Shown: positions 15,708 through 25,907, counted from the first letter of the stretch. The stretch is DNA of 64,000 nucleotides from Natronobacillus azotifigens (GCF_026805325.1 NZ_JAPRAT010000012.1:27967-91966), one strand, 5' to 3'. A program made the numbers and translations. The notes: generated by a model from the sequence alone, not told the origin.

Positions 15708-18209
15708 ATGGAAAATACTATACTACTTACAAACTGGAAATTTAAATCTCCTAGTGAAACATGGTTAACTGCTAAAGTGCCTGGTTGTATTCATTCAGAT
15801 TTGCATAGTCATTGTATTATTGATGACCCATTTTACGGGACCAATGAAAAGGACCTTCAGTGGATTGATAAACGAGACTGGGAGTACGAAACGGCTTTTT
15901 ATTTGGATGAGAGGATGTATAACCATTCCAACCTAGAACTAGAGTTTTCTGGTTTAGACACTTATGCTAATGTCTATTTAAATGGCCAACTTATTTTATC
16001 AGCAGATAACATGTTTAGAACATGGAAGATAGATGTGAAAAATTATATTAAACAATCAAATAACACGCTGCGAATTTTGTTTAAGTCTCCAATTCATGAA
16101 GACTTACCAAAGCTAGAAGAGCTAGGATATAGCCTGCCTGCAGCGAACGATGATTCTGAAATGGGCGAACTAGGAGATAAAAAAGTAAGTGTTTTTGCAA
16201 GGAAAGCCCCTTATCATTATGGTTGGGATTGGGGACCGCGCTTTGTTACAAGTGGAATTTGGAGAAAAGTAATGTTAAGAGGTTGGAGCAATGCTCACAT
16301 TGAAGATGTATTTATTCAACAAAATCAAGTAAGTGAAGAAAGTGCGGATCTAACCGTTATAACTGAAGTTCACTCCGATGCTAATTTAAATGCACATATT
16401 CAGATAACTACAAAGGGGATAGATAAAAAAATACCGATCGCTTTAAAAAAAGGTATGAACAAAATCACACTAGATTTGACGATCGCAAACCCTGAATTGT
16501 GGTGGTGCAATGGTTTAGGTGATGCTACTTTATATAATTTTTCAACATCTTTATTCGTAGAGGACGTAGTGTTGTCTCAAAAAGATGTCAGAACAGGCTT
16601 AAGGTCTGCTAAATTAGTTAGAAAAAAGAATAAAGCGGGAACGAGCTTTTATATTGAATTGAATGGAAAACCGATATTTATAAAAGGTGCGAACCATATC
16701 CCAAATGATAGCTTTAATGACAAGGTAACGATAGGACAATATAGACATGAAATTGAGTCAGCCGTGAAAACAAATATGAATATGCTTCGAGTATGGGGTG
16801 GAGGCATATATGAAAATGATGAATTTTACCAATTATGTGACGAATACGGGATACTTATTTGGCAAGATTTCATGTTTGCTTGTAGTATGTATCCTGGTGA
16901 TGATGATTTTCTGGAATCTGTAGAACATGAAGCGGTTGACAATATAAAAAGATTAAGAAATCATCCTTCAATCGTTCTATGGTGTGGAAATAACGAGATC
17001 GATATGGCTTGGTCACATTATAATGAAGAATCTGGATGGGGTTGGAAAAATAACTACACGCAAGAAGTAAGAAATAAAATCTGGAGTGATTACGAAAAAA
17101 TATTCCATGAAATCCTGCCTGAAGCAGTGTTAGAATTCTCTCCTGGAATTGATTATTGGCCTTCTTCACCTATGTGTGGTTTAACCGGTGACGAAACTCA
17201 ACACAGTTCTAATGAAGCTACTAGTGGTGATATTCATTACTGGGGTGTATGGCATATGGAGGAGCCACTAGAGAATTTTAATAAATATGTCGGAAGGTTC
17301 ATGAGTGAATATGGATTTCAATCATTTCCGGAAGAGAAAACAGTGCGTACTGTTGCTCAAGACAAAGATATGTTTCTGGAATCAGAAGTTATGCTCAACC
17401 ATCAAAAAAATAACAGAGGTAATCAACTTATAAATGAATACATGCAAAAATATTATAAAAAGCCAAAAGATTTCCTTTCTTTCCTTTACATGAGTCAAGT
17501 TCTACAAGGGGAGGCAATGAAAATTGCTATCGAAAGTCATCGTCGTCACAAGCCTTATTGTATGGGGACGCTTTATTGGCAGATGAATGATTGTTGGCCA
17601 GTTGCGTCATGGGCTAGCATGGATTATTTTGGTAGATGGAAAGCTGCACAATACTTTGTGAAAAGAAGCTATCAAGATACGATTGTTTCTATCATTGAAA
17701 AAGATAACAAAGTAGATGTTTATGTGGTTTCTGATAAGCTGAATTCTTTCGTAGGGCAAATTAAATGGCGATTAGTAACCTTCTATGGAGATATTTTGGA
17801 TGAGGGTGTTATGGAAACAAAAATTGAGTCAAATTCATCCAAAGTAATCATTTCTTTAGATCGTGATAACGTTCTAAAAGACCATCCTTTAGAAAAGAGC
17901 CTGTTGTCAGTGCAATTATCAAGCGAATCTAGCTTATTAGATGAAAAACAATACTATTTCTTATCATTAAAAGAAATTGAACTAAAGAAACCCACAATTA
18001 CAGTTGATCAAATAGAAGATAATGTTATTGCTTTGCGCACTGATTTCATAGCTAAGCAAGTGCACCTATCAACGGAGGAAGAATGTTTATTATCTGATAA
18101 TTATTTTGATCTTGTGCCTGGTGAAATTAAACTTGTTGAATTTGATCAACAATTCGATCTTCACGATCTGAAAATTCGTACTATGTATGATTACATTGAA
18201 AATGAATAG
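15708..18209 (+). CDS. GH2 beta-mannosidase, cytoplasmic
   Basis: An 833-residue enzyme releasing terminal beta-mannose from oligosaccharides. It shows the beta-mannosidase order: N-terminal jelly roll with VPGCIHSDL and WEYETAF, an immunoglobulin-like domain, then the TIM barrel. The acid/base is Glu430 (WCGNNEIDMAW) and the nucleophile Glu534 (FMSEYGFQSFP). No signal peptide, so it acts inside the cell. The start at 15708 is favoured by GAGGGGA 8 bases upstream; an upstream in-frame GTG (15684) lacks a ribosome site. It is 46 bases after the ABC exporter gene, probably co-transcribed. Confidence 0.92.
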   Translation: MENTILLTNWKFKSPSETWLTAKVPGCIHSDLHSHCIIDDPFYGTNEKDLQWIDKRDWEYETAFYLDERMYNHSNLELEFSGLDTYANVYLNGQLILSADNMFRTWKIDVKNYIKQSNNTLRILFKSPIHEDLPKLEELGYSLPAANDDSEMGELGDKKVSVFARKAPYHYGWDWGPRFVTSGIWRKVMLRGWSNAHIEDVFIQQNQVSEESADLTVITEVHSDANLNAHIQITTKGIDKKIPIALKKGMNKITLDLTIANPELWWCNGLGDATLYNFSTSLFVEDVVLSQKDVRTGLRSAKLVRKKNKAGTSFYIELNGKPIFIKGANHIPNDSFNDKVTIGQYRHEIESAVKTNMNMLRVWGGGIYENDEFYQLCDEYGILIWQDFMFACSMYPGDDDFLESVEHEAVDNIKRLRNHPSIVLWCGNNEIDMAWSHYNEESGWGWKNNYTQEVRNKIWSDYEKIFHEILPEAVLEFSPGIDYWPSSPMCGLTGDETQHSSNEATSGDIHYWGVWHMEEPLENFNKYVGRFMSEYGFQSFPEEKTVRTVAQDKDMFLESEVMLNHQKNNRGNQLINEYMQKYYKKPKDFLSFLYMSQVLQGEAMKIAIESHRRHKPYCMGTLYWQMNDCWPVASWASMDYFGRWKAAQYFVKRSYQDTIVSIIEKDNKVDVYVVSDKLNSFVGQIKWRLVTFYGDILDEGVMETKIESNSSKVIISLDRDNVLKDHPLEKSLLSVQLSSESSLLDEKQYYFLSLKEIELKKPTITVDQIEDNVIALRTDFIAKQVHLSTEEECLLSDNYFDLVPGEIKLVEFDQQFDLHDLKIRTMYDYIENE

Positions 18210-18426
18210 AAATATTTTCATTCAAGAAATATCCGACACACAATTAAGAAAAGTTGAGTATTTCCTGATCTACAGGCTGCTGCGTGTAGTGCTTGCCAAG
18301 GGTTTTGAGAAACACGTATGGAGAACATTGGGAAAATGCTACGAAAGTATGTGCTACTAACTCCCATTTTAATTAGCGAAGAGGATAGCAATACAAAAAT
18401 TAAGATTCTAAGGGGGATTAGCACTA

Positions 18427-19833
18427 ATGATAAATAATGAAAAAAAGCAATTTTATCGAAGAATGTTGTCTTTTGCCATACCGATTATTATACAGACGCT
18501 GATCACCTCTTCTCTAAACATGGTCGACTCTATAATGGTCGGCCAGCTGGGAGTTAATAGTATAGCAGCTGTAGGATTAGCCAACAAAGTTAACTCCATG
18601 TTTTTTATTATTTTGCAAGGATTTGCTACGGGAGCAGCAATTTTTGCGGCTCAATATTGGGGGAAGAAAGATAGGTTAGGTATTGGTAAGATAACTGTGA
18701 TTACTTTTGTAATTATAAGTGCAGTTGCAACACTTTTTATGGCAATTATTCTTTTGTTTAGCAAAGGTGTGATTAGCCTTTTCTCTAGCGATCAAGAGGT
18801 TATACTTTTAGGAGCTAGCTACTTAACGATTATAGCTTTTTCTTATATAACTACAGGAGTAACAATATTATTTCAGGTTATTTTAAGGTCTATGGGTGAA
18901 GTGAAATCAGCAATGTACGTGAATGTATTTGTCATTGTTTTAAATACGTTTTTAAATTATGTATTTATTTTTGGAAGTATAGGTATGCCTGCTTTCGGGG
19001 TTCAAGGAGCAGCATTTGCAACAGTTTTTGCGAGATTAATGCAATGTATTCTTTTGATTTTACTCGTAAAGAGATTTAATGTATTATCCGTATTACGTAA
19101 ACATAGTTTTAGACAAATCTTTGACTTTGCACTAATTCGTAGATATGTTGATATAGCAATTCCGTCAGTAATTAATCATGTTGTATGGACATTAGGTGAA
19201 GTGACATTCTTCTGGCTATATGCCTTTCTCGGGACAGATGTTGTTGCAGCTGTAACTCTAGTCGATCCATTGATATTTGTTTTCATGGCTTCTTTTATTG
19301 GTATAAGTGATGCATCTTCGATTATGGTTGGTAACAGTATAGGTGCTAATAAAAATGAGTTGGCCTATACACATTCGAAACGATTTTTAGTGATTACATT
19401 TATGCTTTCTATTATGGCGGGTGTAGGTATACTGCTAGTAGCACCACATTTTATTAAGCTTTATAACGTAACACCACAAGTGGTAGAGAATGCGAGAAGC
19501 GTATTACTCATATACGGACTCATTATTACCCCCAGGTTTTTAAACATGGTTAACAATATGGGGATACTTCGTGCGGGAGGTGACACCAAGTTTGTATTGT
19601 ATTTAGATTTGTTAGGAGTTTGGTTGGTGGGGATTCCGGTGGCAGCGATAGCAATATATTTTCAATTACCACTGTATGTGGTGTTTCTATTAGCTAATTC
19701 ACACGAGATAGTAAGGGTGGTGTTCGGATTGAAGCGGACATTATCAAAAACTTGGTTAAGAGATATTACAGAAGTAAAGAGTAGAGGTGAAGGGATAGTT
19801 ATAAGCGCAGCTAAGAAAAATAAATTCAGTTAA
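18427..19833 (+). CDS. MATE family efflux protein (NorM-like)
   Basis: A 468-residue membrane protein with about 12 helices in two halves. It opens with FAIPIIIQTLITSSLNMVDSIMVGQLG, a clear MATE signature, and has QYWGKKD in the first cytoplasmic loop. It would exchange an exported compound for Na+ or H+. RBS AGGGGGA precedes the AUG. The 217 bases between it and the GH2 gene contain no gene or clear terminator, so it may belong to the GH113-ABC-GH2 transcript. It is only distantly similar to the MATE protein at 3919. Confidence 0.87.
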   Translation: MINNEKKQFYRRMLSFAIPIIIQTLITSSLNMVDSIMVGQLGVNSIAAVGLANKVNSMFFIILQGFATGAAIFAAQYWGKKDRLGIGKITVITFVIISAVATLFMAIILLFSKGVISLFSSDQEVILLGASYLTIIAFSYITTGVTILFQVILRSMGEVKSAMYVNVFVIVLNTFLNYVFIFGSIGMPAFGVQGAAFATVFARLMQCILLILLVKRFNVLSVLRKHSFRQIFDFALIRRYVDIAIPSVINHVVWTLGEVTFFWLYAFLGTDVVAAVTLVDPLIFVFMASFIGISDASSIMVGNSIGANKNELAYTHSKRFLVITFMLSIMAGVGILLVAPHFIKLYNVTPQVVENARSVLLIYGLIITPRFLNMVNNMGILRAGGDTKFVLYLDLLGVWLVGIPVAAIAIYFQLPLYVVFLLANSHEIVRVVFGLKRTLSKTWLRDITEVKSRGEGIVISAAKKNKFS

Positions 19834-19876
19834 TTGATAAAAAAAGTGGAAGTAAGTTAATTCATACATTATAATT

Positions 19877-19892
19877 AAGTTAACGTTTAGTT
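19877..19892 (-). promoter_or_regulatory. LacI-type operator before the mannosylglucose phosphorylase gene
   Basis: On the minus strand it reads AACTAAACGTTAACTT, matching the operator-like sites at 22229, 26191 and 39021. It lies 34 bases before the proposed start codon, just in front of the ribosome site. Confidence 0.6.
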
Positions 19893-19910
19893 AAAAAGGA
19901 GATGTTAATT

Positions 19911-21095
19911 TTGATTCATGAAATGTACTTTACATTACAAAGTAAGCAAGAGGAATTATTGAATAAGAAAAATGAAAAAAATAGCGAGTTCTACAATGGT
20001 ATTTATGATCGATATCAGCAAGCTGTTGTTACTCGCCATCATATTCCATTGCATTGGCGTTTTGATTTAAATAAAAACACCAATCCTCATTTTATGGAAC
20101 GATTGGGAATAAATGCAGCGTTCAATGCTGGCGCCCTTTATCATGATAACAAATATTACTTAGCTGTAAGAGTTGAAGGGTTAGATCGTAAATCTTTTTT
20201 TGCTATTGCGGAGAGTGATAGTGGGGTAGACGGCTTTAAATTTTTAGACAAGCCTTTAACTTGGGAAGATATTGACAAAGAAGAAACAAATATTTATGAT
20301 ATGCGCCTAGTAAAACATGAGGATGGTTGGATTTATGGCATTTATTGTTCTGAGCGGAAAGATCCTAGCGCTCCTGAACATGATACTTCAAGTGCAGTAG
20401 CTCAAGCAGGTCTTGTTAGAACAAAAGATTTAAAAGATTGGGAACGTTTGCCAAACATTGAAACACCATCACCTCAACAACGAAACGTAGTTCTTCATCC
20501 TGAATTTGTTAATGGTAAATATGCATTTTACACAAGACCACAGGATGGATTTATTTCTACAGGATCTGGTGGAGGAATTGCTTTTGGCCTGTGTGATGAT
20601 ATATTGCAACCAGTAATTAAAGATGAAGTAGTTATGGATCAAAGGGTGTACCATACTGTTTATGAGGTGAAGAATGGTCAAGGTCCAGCTCCTATTAAAA
20701 CGGATAAAGGTTGGATCCATATTGCTCATGGTGTGAGAAATACTGCGGCTGGCCTTAGATATGTATTGTACACATTTGCGACAAGTTTAGAGGATCCAAC
20801 CAAAGTGATCGCAAAACCAGGTGGGCATTTTATAGCTCCGTATGATAGAGAAAGAGTTGGAGATGTATCGAATGTTATTTTCTGTAATGGTGCAGTAGTA
20901 GATGAAAAACAAAATGTGTATATTTACTATGCTTCTAGTGATACGCGTACGCATGTTGCGACAACAACCATTGAAAAACTAGTGGATTACACGTTCAATA
21001 CCCCTGAAGATCCACTTCGATCATTGGATTGTGCAAAACAAAGAGTAACTTTGGTAGAGAAAAATAACGTATTAATACAGCAGGAAACAAAATAA
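19911..21095 (+). CDS. GH130 4-O-beta-D-mannosyl-D-glucose phosphorylase
   Basis: A 394-residue phosphorylase of the GH130_1 type (EC 2.4.1.281), which splits mannosylglucose with phosphate to mannose 1-phosphate and glucose. The five-bladed propeller fold is indicated by [19 protein letters not shown], the general acid Asp130 in NIYDMRL, and [25 protein letters not shown] at 19896-19901 points to the TTG at 19911; an in-frame AUG at 19902 directly abuts that site and is less likely. It should act after the epimerase (29202) and before glucokinase (21196). Confidence 0.88.
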   Translation: MIHEMYFTLQSKQEELLNKKNEKNSEFYNGIYDRYQQAVVTRHHIPLHWRFDLNKNTNPHFMERLGINAAFNAGALYHDNKYYLAVRVEGLDRKSFFAIAESDSGVDGFKFLDKPLTWEDIDKEETNIYDMRLVKHEDGWIYGIYCSERKDPSAPEHDTSSAVAQAGLVRTKDLKDWERLPNIETPSPQQRNVVLHPEFVNGKYAFYTRPQDGFISTGSGGGIAFGLCDDILQPVIKDEVVMDQRVYHTVYEVKNGQGPAPIKTDKGWIHIAHGVRNTAAGLRYVLYTFATSLEDPTKVIAKPGGHFIAPYDRERVGDVSNVIFCNGAVVDEKQNVYIYYASSDTRTHVATTTIEKLVDYTFNTPEDPLRSLDCAKQRVTLVEKNNVLIQQETK

Positions 21096-21106
21096 TAGAT
21101 TAACTA

Positions 21107-21162
21107 GAATACGATTATACGTAGGGGTTGTGAGAGACTTCTAAAATAGTCGTATTCTTTTT
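21107..21162 (+). terminator. Terminator after the mannosylglucose phosphorylase gene
   Basis: GAATACGATTAT pairs with ATAGTCGTATTC (one wobble), followed by TTTTTAT. The loop is long (about 27 bases), so read-through into the glucokinase gene is plausible. Confidence 0.65.
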
Positions 21163-21195
21163 ATGTATCAATAATATAAAAAGGATGGATGAAAA

Positions 21196-22107
21196 ATGAC
21201 TTTAGCAATTGGAATAGATATTGGAGGAACAAAGACTGCAATAGGAGTTCTCAATCGAGAAGGAAAACTATTAAGTAAGGTTATTATCCCTACGGATCAA
21301 AGTGTAGCTCCTAATATAATGATGGATAGAATAAACACGAATATGCAACAATTAATCAATGATTTAAACATCAGTAAAAAAGAAATACAGGGAATAGGAG
21401 TTGGTGCGCCAGGTCCTATTGATACAAAACTAGGGAAAATAGTCTGCCCCCCCAATTTACCGGGCTGGAATGATTTTAAGTTAGTAGAAGATTTGGGAAG
21501 GCGAGTAGGATTAGAAGTGAAATTAGAGAATGATGCTAGTTTAGCTGGTTTGGCTGAGATGTGGATTGGAACAGCTAAGGAAGAGAAGGACTTTCTATAT
21601 ATGACGATAAGTACAGGCATCGGAGCAGGAATTATTATAAACGGAAGTCTTGTGGCAGGTAGTACAGGAAATGCCGGTGAAGTTGGACATATGGTTGTAG
21701 ATCCTTCATACGGAACGTGTAAATGCGGTCAGAAAGGATGCCTAGAATGGATTGCTTCAGGAACAGCTATTGCTAGACAAGGCACAGATCTACTGAAAAA
21801 GGATGTTACGACAGAAGAAGTATTCAAGATGTATTTCAATAAAGATGTTCAAATCGTTGAGATGGTTAATGATATATTTGACCGATTGGGAATGGCTTGT
21901 GTCTCATTAATTAATCTGCTTGATATTAATCTTCTTGTATTAGGTGGAGGGGTTTCTAAAGTTGGTCAGCCAATGATTAGTTCTATTGAAAAATATATTC
22001 AAAACTATGCACTAAACCCTAAAGCTAGGGAAACAAAAATAAAGCAGGCTTCATTGGGTGGAGATGTAGGTATCATTGGTGCGGGAGCTCTTATACTACG
22101 TCAATAA
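21196..22107 (+). CDS. ROK-family sugar kinase, probable glucokinase
   Basis: A 303-residue kinase. The phosphate-binding motif is DIGGTKTAIGV at the N-terminus; GVGAPGPID, the catalytic Asp in LENDASLAGL, and the ROK zinc motif CKCGQKGCLE follow. ROK kinases phosphorylate glucose, fructose or mannose at O6. Beside mannosylglucose phosphorylase, which frees glucose, a glucokinase role is the best guess; mannokinase activity for free mannose from beta-mannosidase is also possible. AAAAGGATGG is the ribosome site. Confidence 0.85.
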   Translation: MTLAIGIDIGGTKTAIGVLNREGKLLSKVIIPTDQSVAPNIMMDRINTNMQQLINDLNISKKEIQGIGVGAPGPIDTKLGKIVCPPNLPGWNDFKLVEDLGRRVGLEVKLENDASLAGLAEMWIGTAKEEKDFLYMTISTGIGAGIIINGSLVAGSTGNAGEVGHMVVDPSYGTCKCGQKGCLEWIASGTAIARQGTDLLKKDVTTEEVFKMYFNKDVQIVEMVNDIFDRLGMACVSLINLLDINLLVLGGGVSKVGQPMISSIEKYIQNYALNPKARETKIKQASLGGDVGIIGAGALILRQ

Positions 22108-22115
22108 GTTTATAT

Positions 22116-22143
22116 AACTTTACTTTTATATAAAAATAAAGTT
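22116..22143. other. AT-rich imperfect palindrome after the glucokinase gene
   Basis: AACTTTACTTTTAT faces ATAAAAATAAAGTT with one mismatch. It could help 3'-end formation, but there is no T-run after it. Confidence 0.35.
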
Positions 22144-22193
22144 ACTCAAAAATAAATTATTAAGTTCATATTTTAAAACATAAAGAAAAAGTA

Positions 22194-22245
22194 TTGACAA
22201 GTAAACGGTTACAATATAAAATAAAATTGTTACTTAAACGGTAAC
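22194..22245 (+). promoter_or_regulatory. Promoter with two LacI-type operators for the binding-protein gene
   Basis: TTGACA (22194-22199), 17-base spacer, TAAAAT (22217-22222). Operator 1, AAGTAAACGGTTACA, fills the spacer (22199-22213). Operator 2, GTTACTTAAACGGTAAC, lies just after the -10 box (22229-22245). Operator 1 also fits the catabolite-responsive consensus with one mismatch. Confidence 0.8.
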
Positions 22246-22280
22246 TATAAAATATAAAGCTGAGAGGGGTAAAAAAAGAG

Positions 22281-23612
22281 ATGAAGAAAAGTTTATTATT
22301 ATTTTTGGCTAGTATTCTGTTAGTCCTCGGTCTTGTTGTAGGTTGTGGTAATGGGGAGGAAGAAGAACAAATGACAGGTAACAACGGAACTTCTGATGAA
22401 CAACCAGATGAAGGGGAAACAGAAGATTCTTTATCTGGTTCTATTACAGTCTTACATCACAGAACGGACATTAATGATACACTATTTCGTGATTATAGAG
22501 ACGCTTTCAATGAAAAATATCCAGATGTAACTGTTAATTTTGAAGTAATGACTGACTATGATGGACAAGTGAGAACACGTATGAGTACAGAAGACTATGG
22601 TGATGTACTTATGCTTCCTGAAGTTGACGCTCAAGAATTTGAACTATTCTTCGAGCCATTAGGTACTGTAGAAGAAATGGAAGATGAATACTTAGAAATT
22701 ACGACTTCCTCTTATGAAGGAACTGTATACGGTATTCCAACTGCGCTAGGGTTCCCAGGTATTGTTTATAATAAACGTGTCTTTGAAGACGCTGGTGTAA
22801 CTGGTCTTCCAGGCACACATGATGAGTTTATTGAAGCGATGCAAGCAATTGCTGATAATACAGATGCTATTCCGTATTACACAAACTTTGCTGCTGGCTG
22901 GACGATGACTCAATTTGAATCCAATGTAACTGTTGTGGCGGGAGATTTTGAATACTATGACGTTAACCGTCTTCATACGGAAGATATTTTCGCTCCTGGC
23001 ATGCCACACTATGATACTTACAGACTATTGTATGATGTAGCTGCGAATGACTTAATTGAAGCAGATCCATATACAACAGATTGGGAACTTTCTAAAACTA
23101 TGATGGGTAACGGTGAGATTGGAGCAATGGTATTAGGTAACTGGGCAGTTCCTCAAATGATGGAAGCTGCTGAAAACCCTGATGATATCGGATTTATGCC
23201 GTACCCGACAGACGCAGATCCAACCATAATTCCTATTGAGTCTGACTTCACAATTGGAATTAATAGACATAGCAATAACAAAGAGGCGGCTCGTGCGTGG
23301 GTTGATTTCTTTGTTCATGAAACAGACTATGCTACCGAGGCAATGGGAGGTGTTTCTCCTGTTAGAGGCGAAGCATTACCATCTTTATTAGAGGATTTAG
23401 GTGTTGAAGTAGGTAATGTAGTACCTACGCCTGTTGGAGAAGAAGGCTTAATTGGAGATATTGATAACCTTGCTGAGATTGGTTTCTGGGAGCCTGACTT
23501 TAAATTGCGAATTGTTGAGGCAGCAATCGGAAACAGAGATGAGTCTTTCGACGATATCATGAACGACTTAAATGAAAGATGGAACACTGCAAGAGAAACT
23601 GTTTTAGACTAA
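22281..23612 (+). CDS. Mannooligosaccharide ABC transporter binding lipoprotein (family 1)
   Basis: A 443-residue extracellular binding protein. The signal peptide ends in a lipobox VVGC, so the mature protein is tethered by a lipid Cys at about residue 22. An acidic linker follows, then the family-1 sugar-binding fold with GSITVLHHRTD, a GIPTALGFPGIVYNKRVFEDAG hinge region and GEIGAMVLGNW. The protein is strikingly rich in Asp and Glu, as expected for a surface protein of an alkaliphile or halophile. It presumably serves the permeases at 26323 and 27244, which have a near-identical promoter. Substrate inferred from context. Confidence 0.87.
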   Translation: MKKSLLLFLASILLVLGLVVGCGNGEEEEQMTGNNGTSDEQPDEGETEDSLSGSITVLHHRTDINDTLFRDYRDAFNEKYPDVTVNFEVMTDYDGQVRTRMSTEDYGDVLMLPEVDAQEFELFFEPLGTVEEMEDEYLEITTSSYEGTVYGIPTALGFPGIVYNKRVFEDAGVTGLPGTHDEFIEAMQAIADNTDAIPYYTNFAAGWTMTQFESNVTVVAGDFEYYDVNRLHTEDIFAPGMPHYDTYRLLYDVAANDLIEADPYTTDWELSKTMMGNGEIGAMVLGNWAVPQMMEAAENPDDIGFMPYPTDADPTIIPIESDFTIGINRHSNNKEAARAWVDFFVHETDYATEAMGGVSPVRGEALPSLLEDLGVEVGNVVPTPVGEEGLIGDIDNLAEIGFWEPDFKLRIVEAAIGNRDESFDDIMNDLNERWNTARETVLD

Positions 23613-23619
23613 CTAATAG

Positions 23620-23658
23620 TGGGACTTACTGAATAAATCAGTGAGTCCCAATTTTTTT
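23620..23658 (+). terminator. Rho-independent terminator of the binding-protein gene
   Basis: TGGGACTTACTGA pairs with TCAGTGAGTCCCA (one wobble), loop of 5, then seven T. It separates the binding-protein message from the lacI gene downstream. Confidence 0.88.
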
Positions 23659-24000
23659 ATCAAAATGTAGTACAATTCATTTAAGAATCATTGAATAAAA
23701 TAAAAATAAAATGAAAAAAATTTACGGGAGTACACCTAGGCTGCTGTAGCGCATATATAAATGCAAAATGAGAAACTGTTTAATTTATTGTATTTAATCT
23801 GATTTTAAGAAACTTTCCTAGATAAATTCACTTGTGATATTGTATGAATAGAATATTGCTGTTATATGTTATCCGCTAGCATAGATGAAAAGGCCCTTCT
23901 ATTTTCCAACTCCCCTATAGCATGGTACTTCGCAGTGGAATTGATAGTGTTTTCTTTTCGTTTATCAACTGTTGAGTTATCATAGAGCTTATTACGATAA

Positions 24001-24052
24001 GTAAGCAGTTGCGGGAATAACTTCCCCCTACTTATTAACTTTATCTGAAAGC
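24001..24052 (+). repeat. Hairpin repeat family, relic R5 (right-hand part)
   Basis: A degenerate trace: GCAGTTGCGGGAATAACTTCC followed by ACTTTATCTG resembles the right hairpin and right end of the complete copies. The rest of the 23659-24113 interval holds no recognisable gene. Confidence 0.4.
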
Positions 24053-24113
24053 AAAACTAAAGGGATATTTGTTTAGTTAATGGTATACTTGTTATTGGAA
24101 AAAATTTATAAAC

Positions 24114-24216
24114 TTGACAAGGAGAAAAAAAATGTCGATAATTAAGTAAGGCAATCGTTAATTTAAGTAGATATAGTTTGTTTTTTAAAAAACGATTTAA
24201 GCTAACGTTTGCTCAA
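24114..24216 (+). promoter_or_regulatory. Promoter and operator region of the central lacI gene
   Basis: TTGACA (24114-24119), 17-base spacer, GATAAT (24137-24142). A sequence on the opposite strand at 24199-24216 matches the operator at 19877 in 14 of 18 positions, and GCAATCGTTAATTTAAG (24151-24167) is a weaker relative. Self-repression is likely. Confidence 0.6.
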
Positions 24217-24248
24217 CCATAGAAATAATGATAGTGAGGATTTTGCAT

Positions 24249-25274
24249 ATGAAAAATCGACAAGTAACAATGAAAGATATCGCCAAAAGAATGGGTGTTA
24301 GTAGTGTAACAATCTCTAAAGCGCTTAATGATAAAGATGGCGTCAGTGAAGAGTTAAAAGCCGAAATAAAAAGGGTTTCTATAGAGATGGGTTATAGGAT
24401 TAATACATTAGCAAAATCAATGAAAGAAGGCTACTCCTATAATATAGGAATCTTAATTCCTGAAAGATTTACTGGAGATCTACAATCATTTTATATGAAA
24501 TTTTATAATCAAGTATCAAAAGTGCTGGAAAATTATAATTATTATGCTATCCTTGAAATTCTTGATAAAAAGGACGAAGAAGAATTGAATTTCCCAAGAA
24601 TTTATTCGGAAAATAAAGTGGATGGAATTATTGTTTTGGGTCAACTCAATAATGATTATATAGAAATGTTTCAGAATATTGACATACCAAATGTATTTTT
24701 GGACTTTTATACAGATAATTCCCAGTTCGATTCTATCGTAACGGATAATTTTTATGGTGTATATGAACTTACCAACTACCTTATCAAATTAGGGCACACT
24801 AACATAGGCTTTGTCGGTAACATTCACTCAACAAGTAGTATACAGGATAGATATTTAGGGTATTATAAATCATTACTTGAGCACAATATACCTTTAAAAG
24901 ACTCCTATATATTTAAAGATAGGGACGATTACGGAAAGTATTTAGACATTGAGCTCACAGGTGATCTACCTACTGCCTTTGTATGTAACTGCGATCAGGT
25001 TGCTTATAATTTGATAAGAAGATTGAACAGTTTAGGTTACAACGTGCCAAATGATTTTTCAGTAGTTGGGTTTGATGATGATATTTACGCTAGTCTTACA
25101 ACCCCGCCATTAACAACTGTAGCCGTTGATGTTAAAGAAATGTCTTCAGTGGCTGTAAAAATTATCATTAAGAAGATAAAAGATAAAACTGCTAAATATG
25201 GTCGAATTTTAATTAAAGGGAATGTAATCTATCGAGAATCGGTAAACCGTATAGACTGCTATTCTAAATCTTAG
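24249..25274 (+). CDS. LacI-family transcriptional regulator of the mannan cluster
   Basis: A 341-residue regulator. The helix-turn-helix and hinge (residues 5-55) contain MKDIAKRMGVSSVTISKALND; the effector-binding domain ends in TTPPLTTVAVDVKEMS. The start at 24249 is supported by GTGAGGA 8 bases upstream; the AUG at 24228 has no ribosome site. It sits between the binding-protein gene and the DUF624/permease genes, the usual place for the local repressor. Related operator-like sites occur before this gene and before at least six enzyme or transport genes, so it is the best candidate to bind them. Confidence 0.88.
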   Translation: MKNRQVTMKDIAKRMGVSSVTISKALNDKDGVSEELKAEIKRVSIEMGYRINTLAKSMKEGYSYNIGILIPERFTGDLQSFYMKFYNQVSKVLENYNYYAILEILDKKDEEELNFPRIYSENKVDGIIVLGQLNNDYIEMFQNIDIPNVFLDFYTDNSQFDSIVTDNFYGVYELTNYLIKLGHTNIGFVGNIHSTSSIQDRYLGYYKSLLEHNIPLKDSYIFKDRDDYGKYLDIELTGDLPTAFVCNCDQVAYNLIRRLNSLGYNVPNDFSVVGFDDDIYASLTTPPLTTVAVDVKEMSSVAVKIIIKKIKDKTAKYGRILIKGNVIYRESVNRIDCYSKS

Positions 25275-25304
25275 TATTGTGCATTAGTATTCCAAGGAGG
25301 TAAC

Positions 25305-25907
25305 ATGGTAAAGTTTATTACAACTTTTTATGATTTGATTTCAACTAGCCTTTTATACTATAAATATATCTTACAGGGCTTCTTAATATATAATTTTTTA
25401 CCTGCCAATATAGCCCTACTTGCCACTGTGAAAAGAATCTGGAAAGGCACGGATCACAGTTCAATAAATGAGATATTCAAGGCAAATATGAAGAAATATG
25501 ATCATAAAAAAATACAATCTTTTTGTATGTCAATACCAATAATCATTTTGTATTCTACCTTATTTATTTTACAGAATGAGTATAATGAAAATATTAACTT
25601 AATTCTATTATTAATTTTATTTTATCTATTATTTTTACACATAATTGTTCTAACTTTATATAGCTACCTGGCAATGGAGAATAATTATGGTTTCAAAAAT
25701 ACATTTTTAATTGCACTCTACTTATCTATAAAAAAATTATGGGTTTCTATTTCAATTATTGTATTGATTGTTTTGTTTTATCAATTAGCAATTTACAATT
25801 TTTTATTATTCTTATTTTTAGCACCCTTTAGTTATGCTTTAGCCATAAATGTGCTATTGGTTGCAATAGACACTCATGCAATACAAAAAAAACATGGGTC
25901 ATTTTAA
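25305..25907 (+). CDS. DUF624 (YesL-like) membrane protein
   Basis: A 200-residue integral membrane protein with about five hydrophobic helices. The N-terminal FYDLISTSLLYYKYILQGFL region and the overall pattern resemble YesL/DUF624 proteins, which are commonly encoded beside carbohydrate ABC transporters in Bacillaceae and have no proven function. It lies 30 bases after lacI with a strong AAGGAGG site, so the two form a small operon. A terminator overlaps its stop codon. Confidence 0.75.
   Translation: MVKFITTFYDLISTSLLYYKYILQGFLIYNFLPANIALLATVKRIWKGTDHSSINEIFKANMKKYDHKKIQSFCMSIPIIILYSTLFILQNEYNENINLILLLILFYLLFLHIIVLTLYSYLAMENNYGFKNTFLIALYLSIKKLWVSISIIVLIVLFYQLAIYNFLLFLFLAPFSYALAINVLLVAIDTHAIQKKHGSF

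Noticed and set aside
24132..24150. Tiny leader peptide ATGTCGATAATTAAGTAA with AAGGAG in front
   Set aside because: It overlaps the proposed -10 box of the lacI promoter, so it would not be transcribed from it; five codons are too few to judge.
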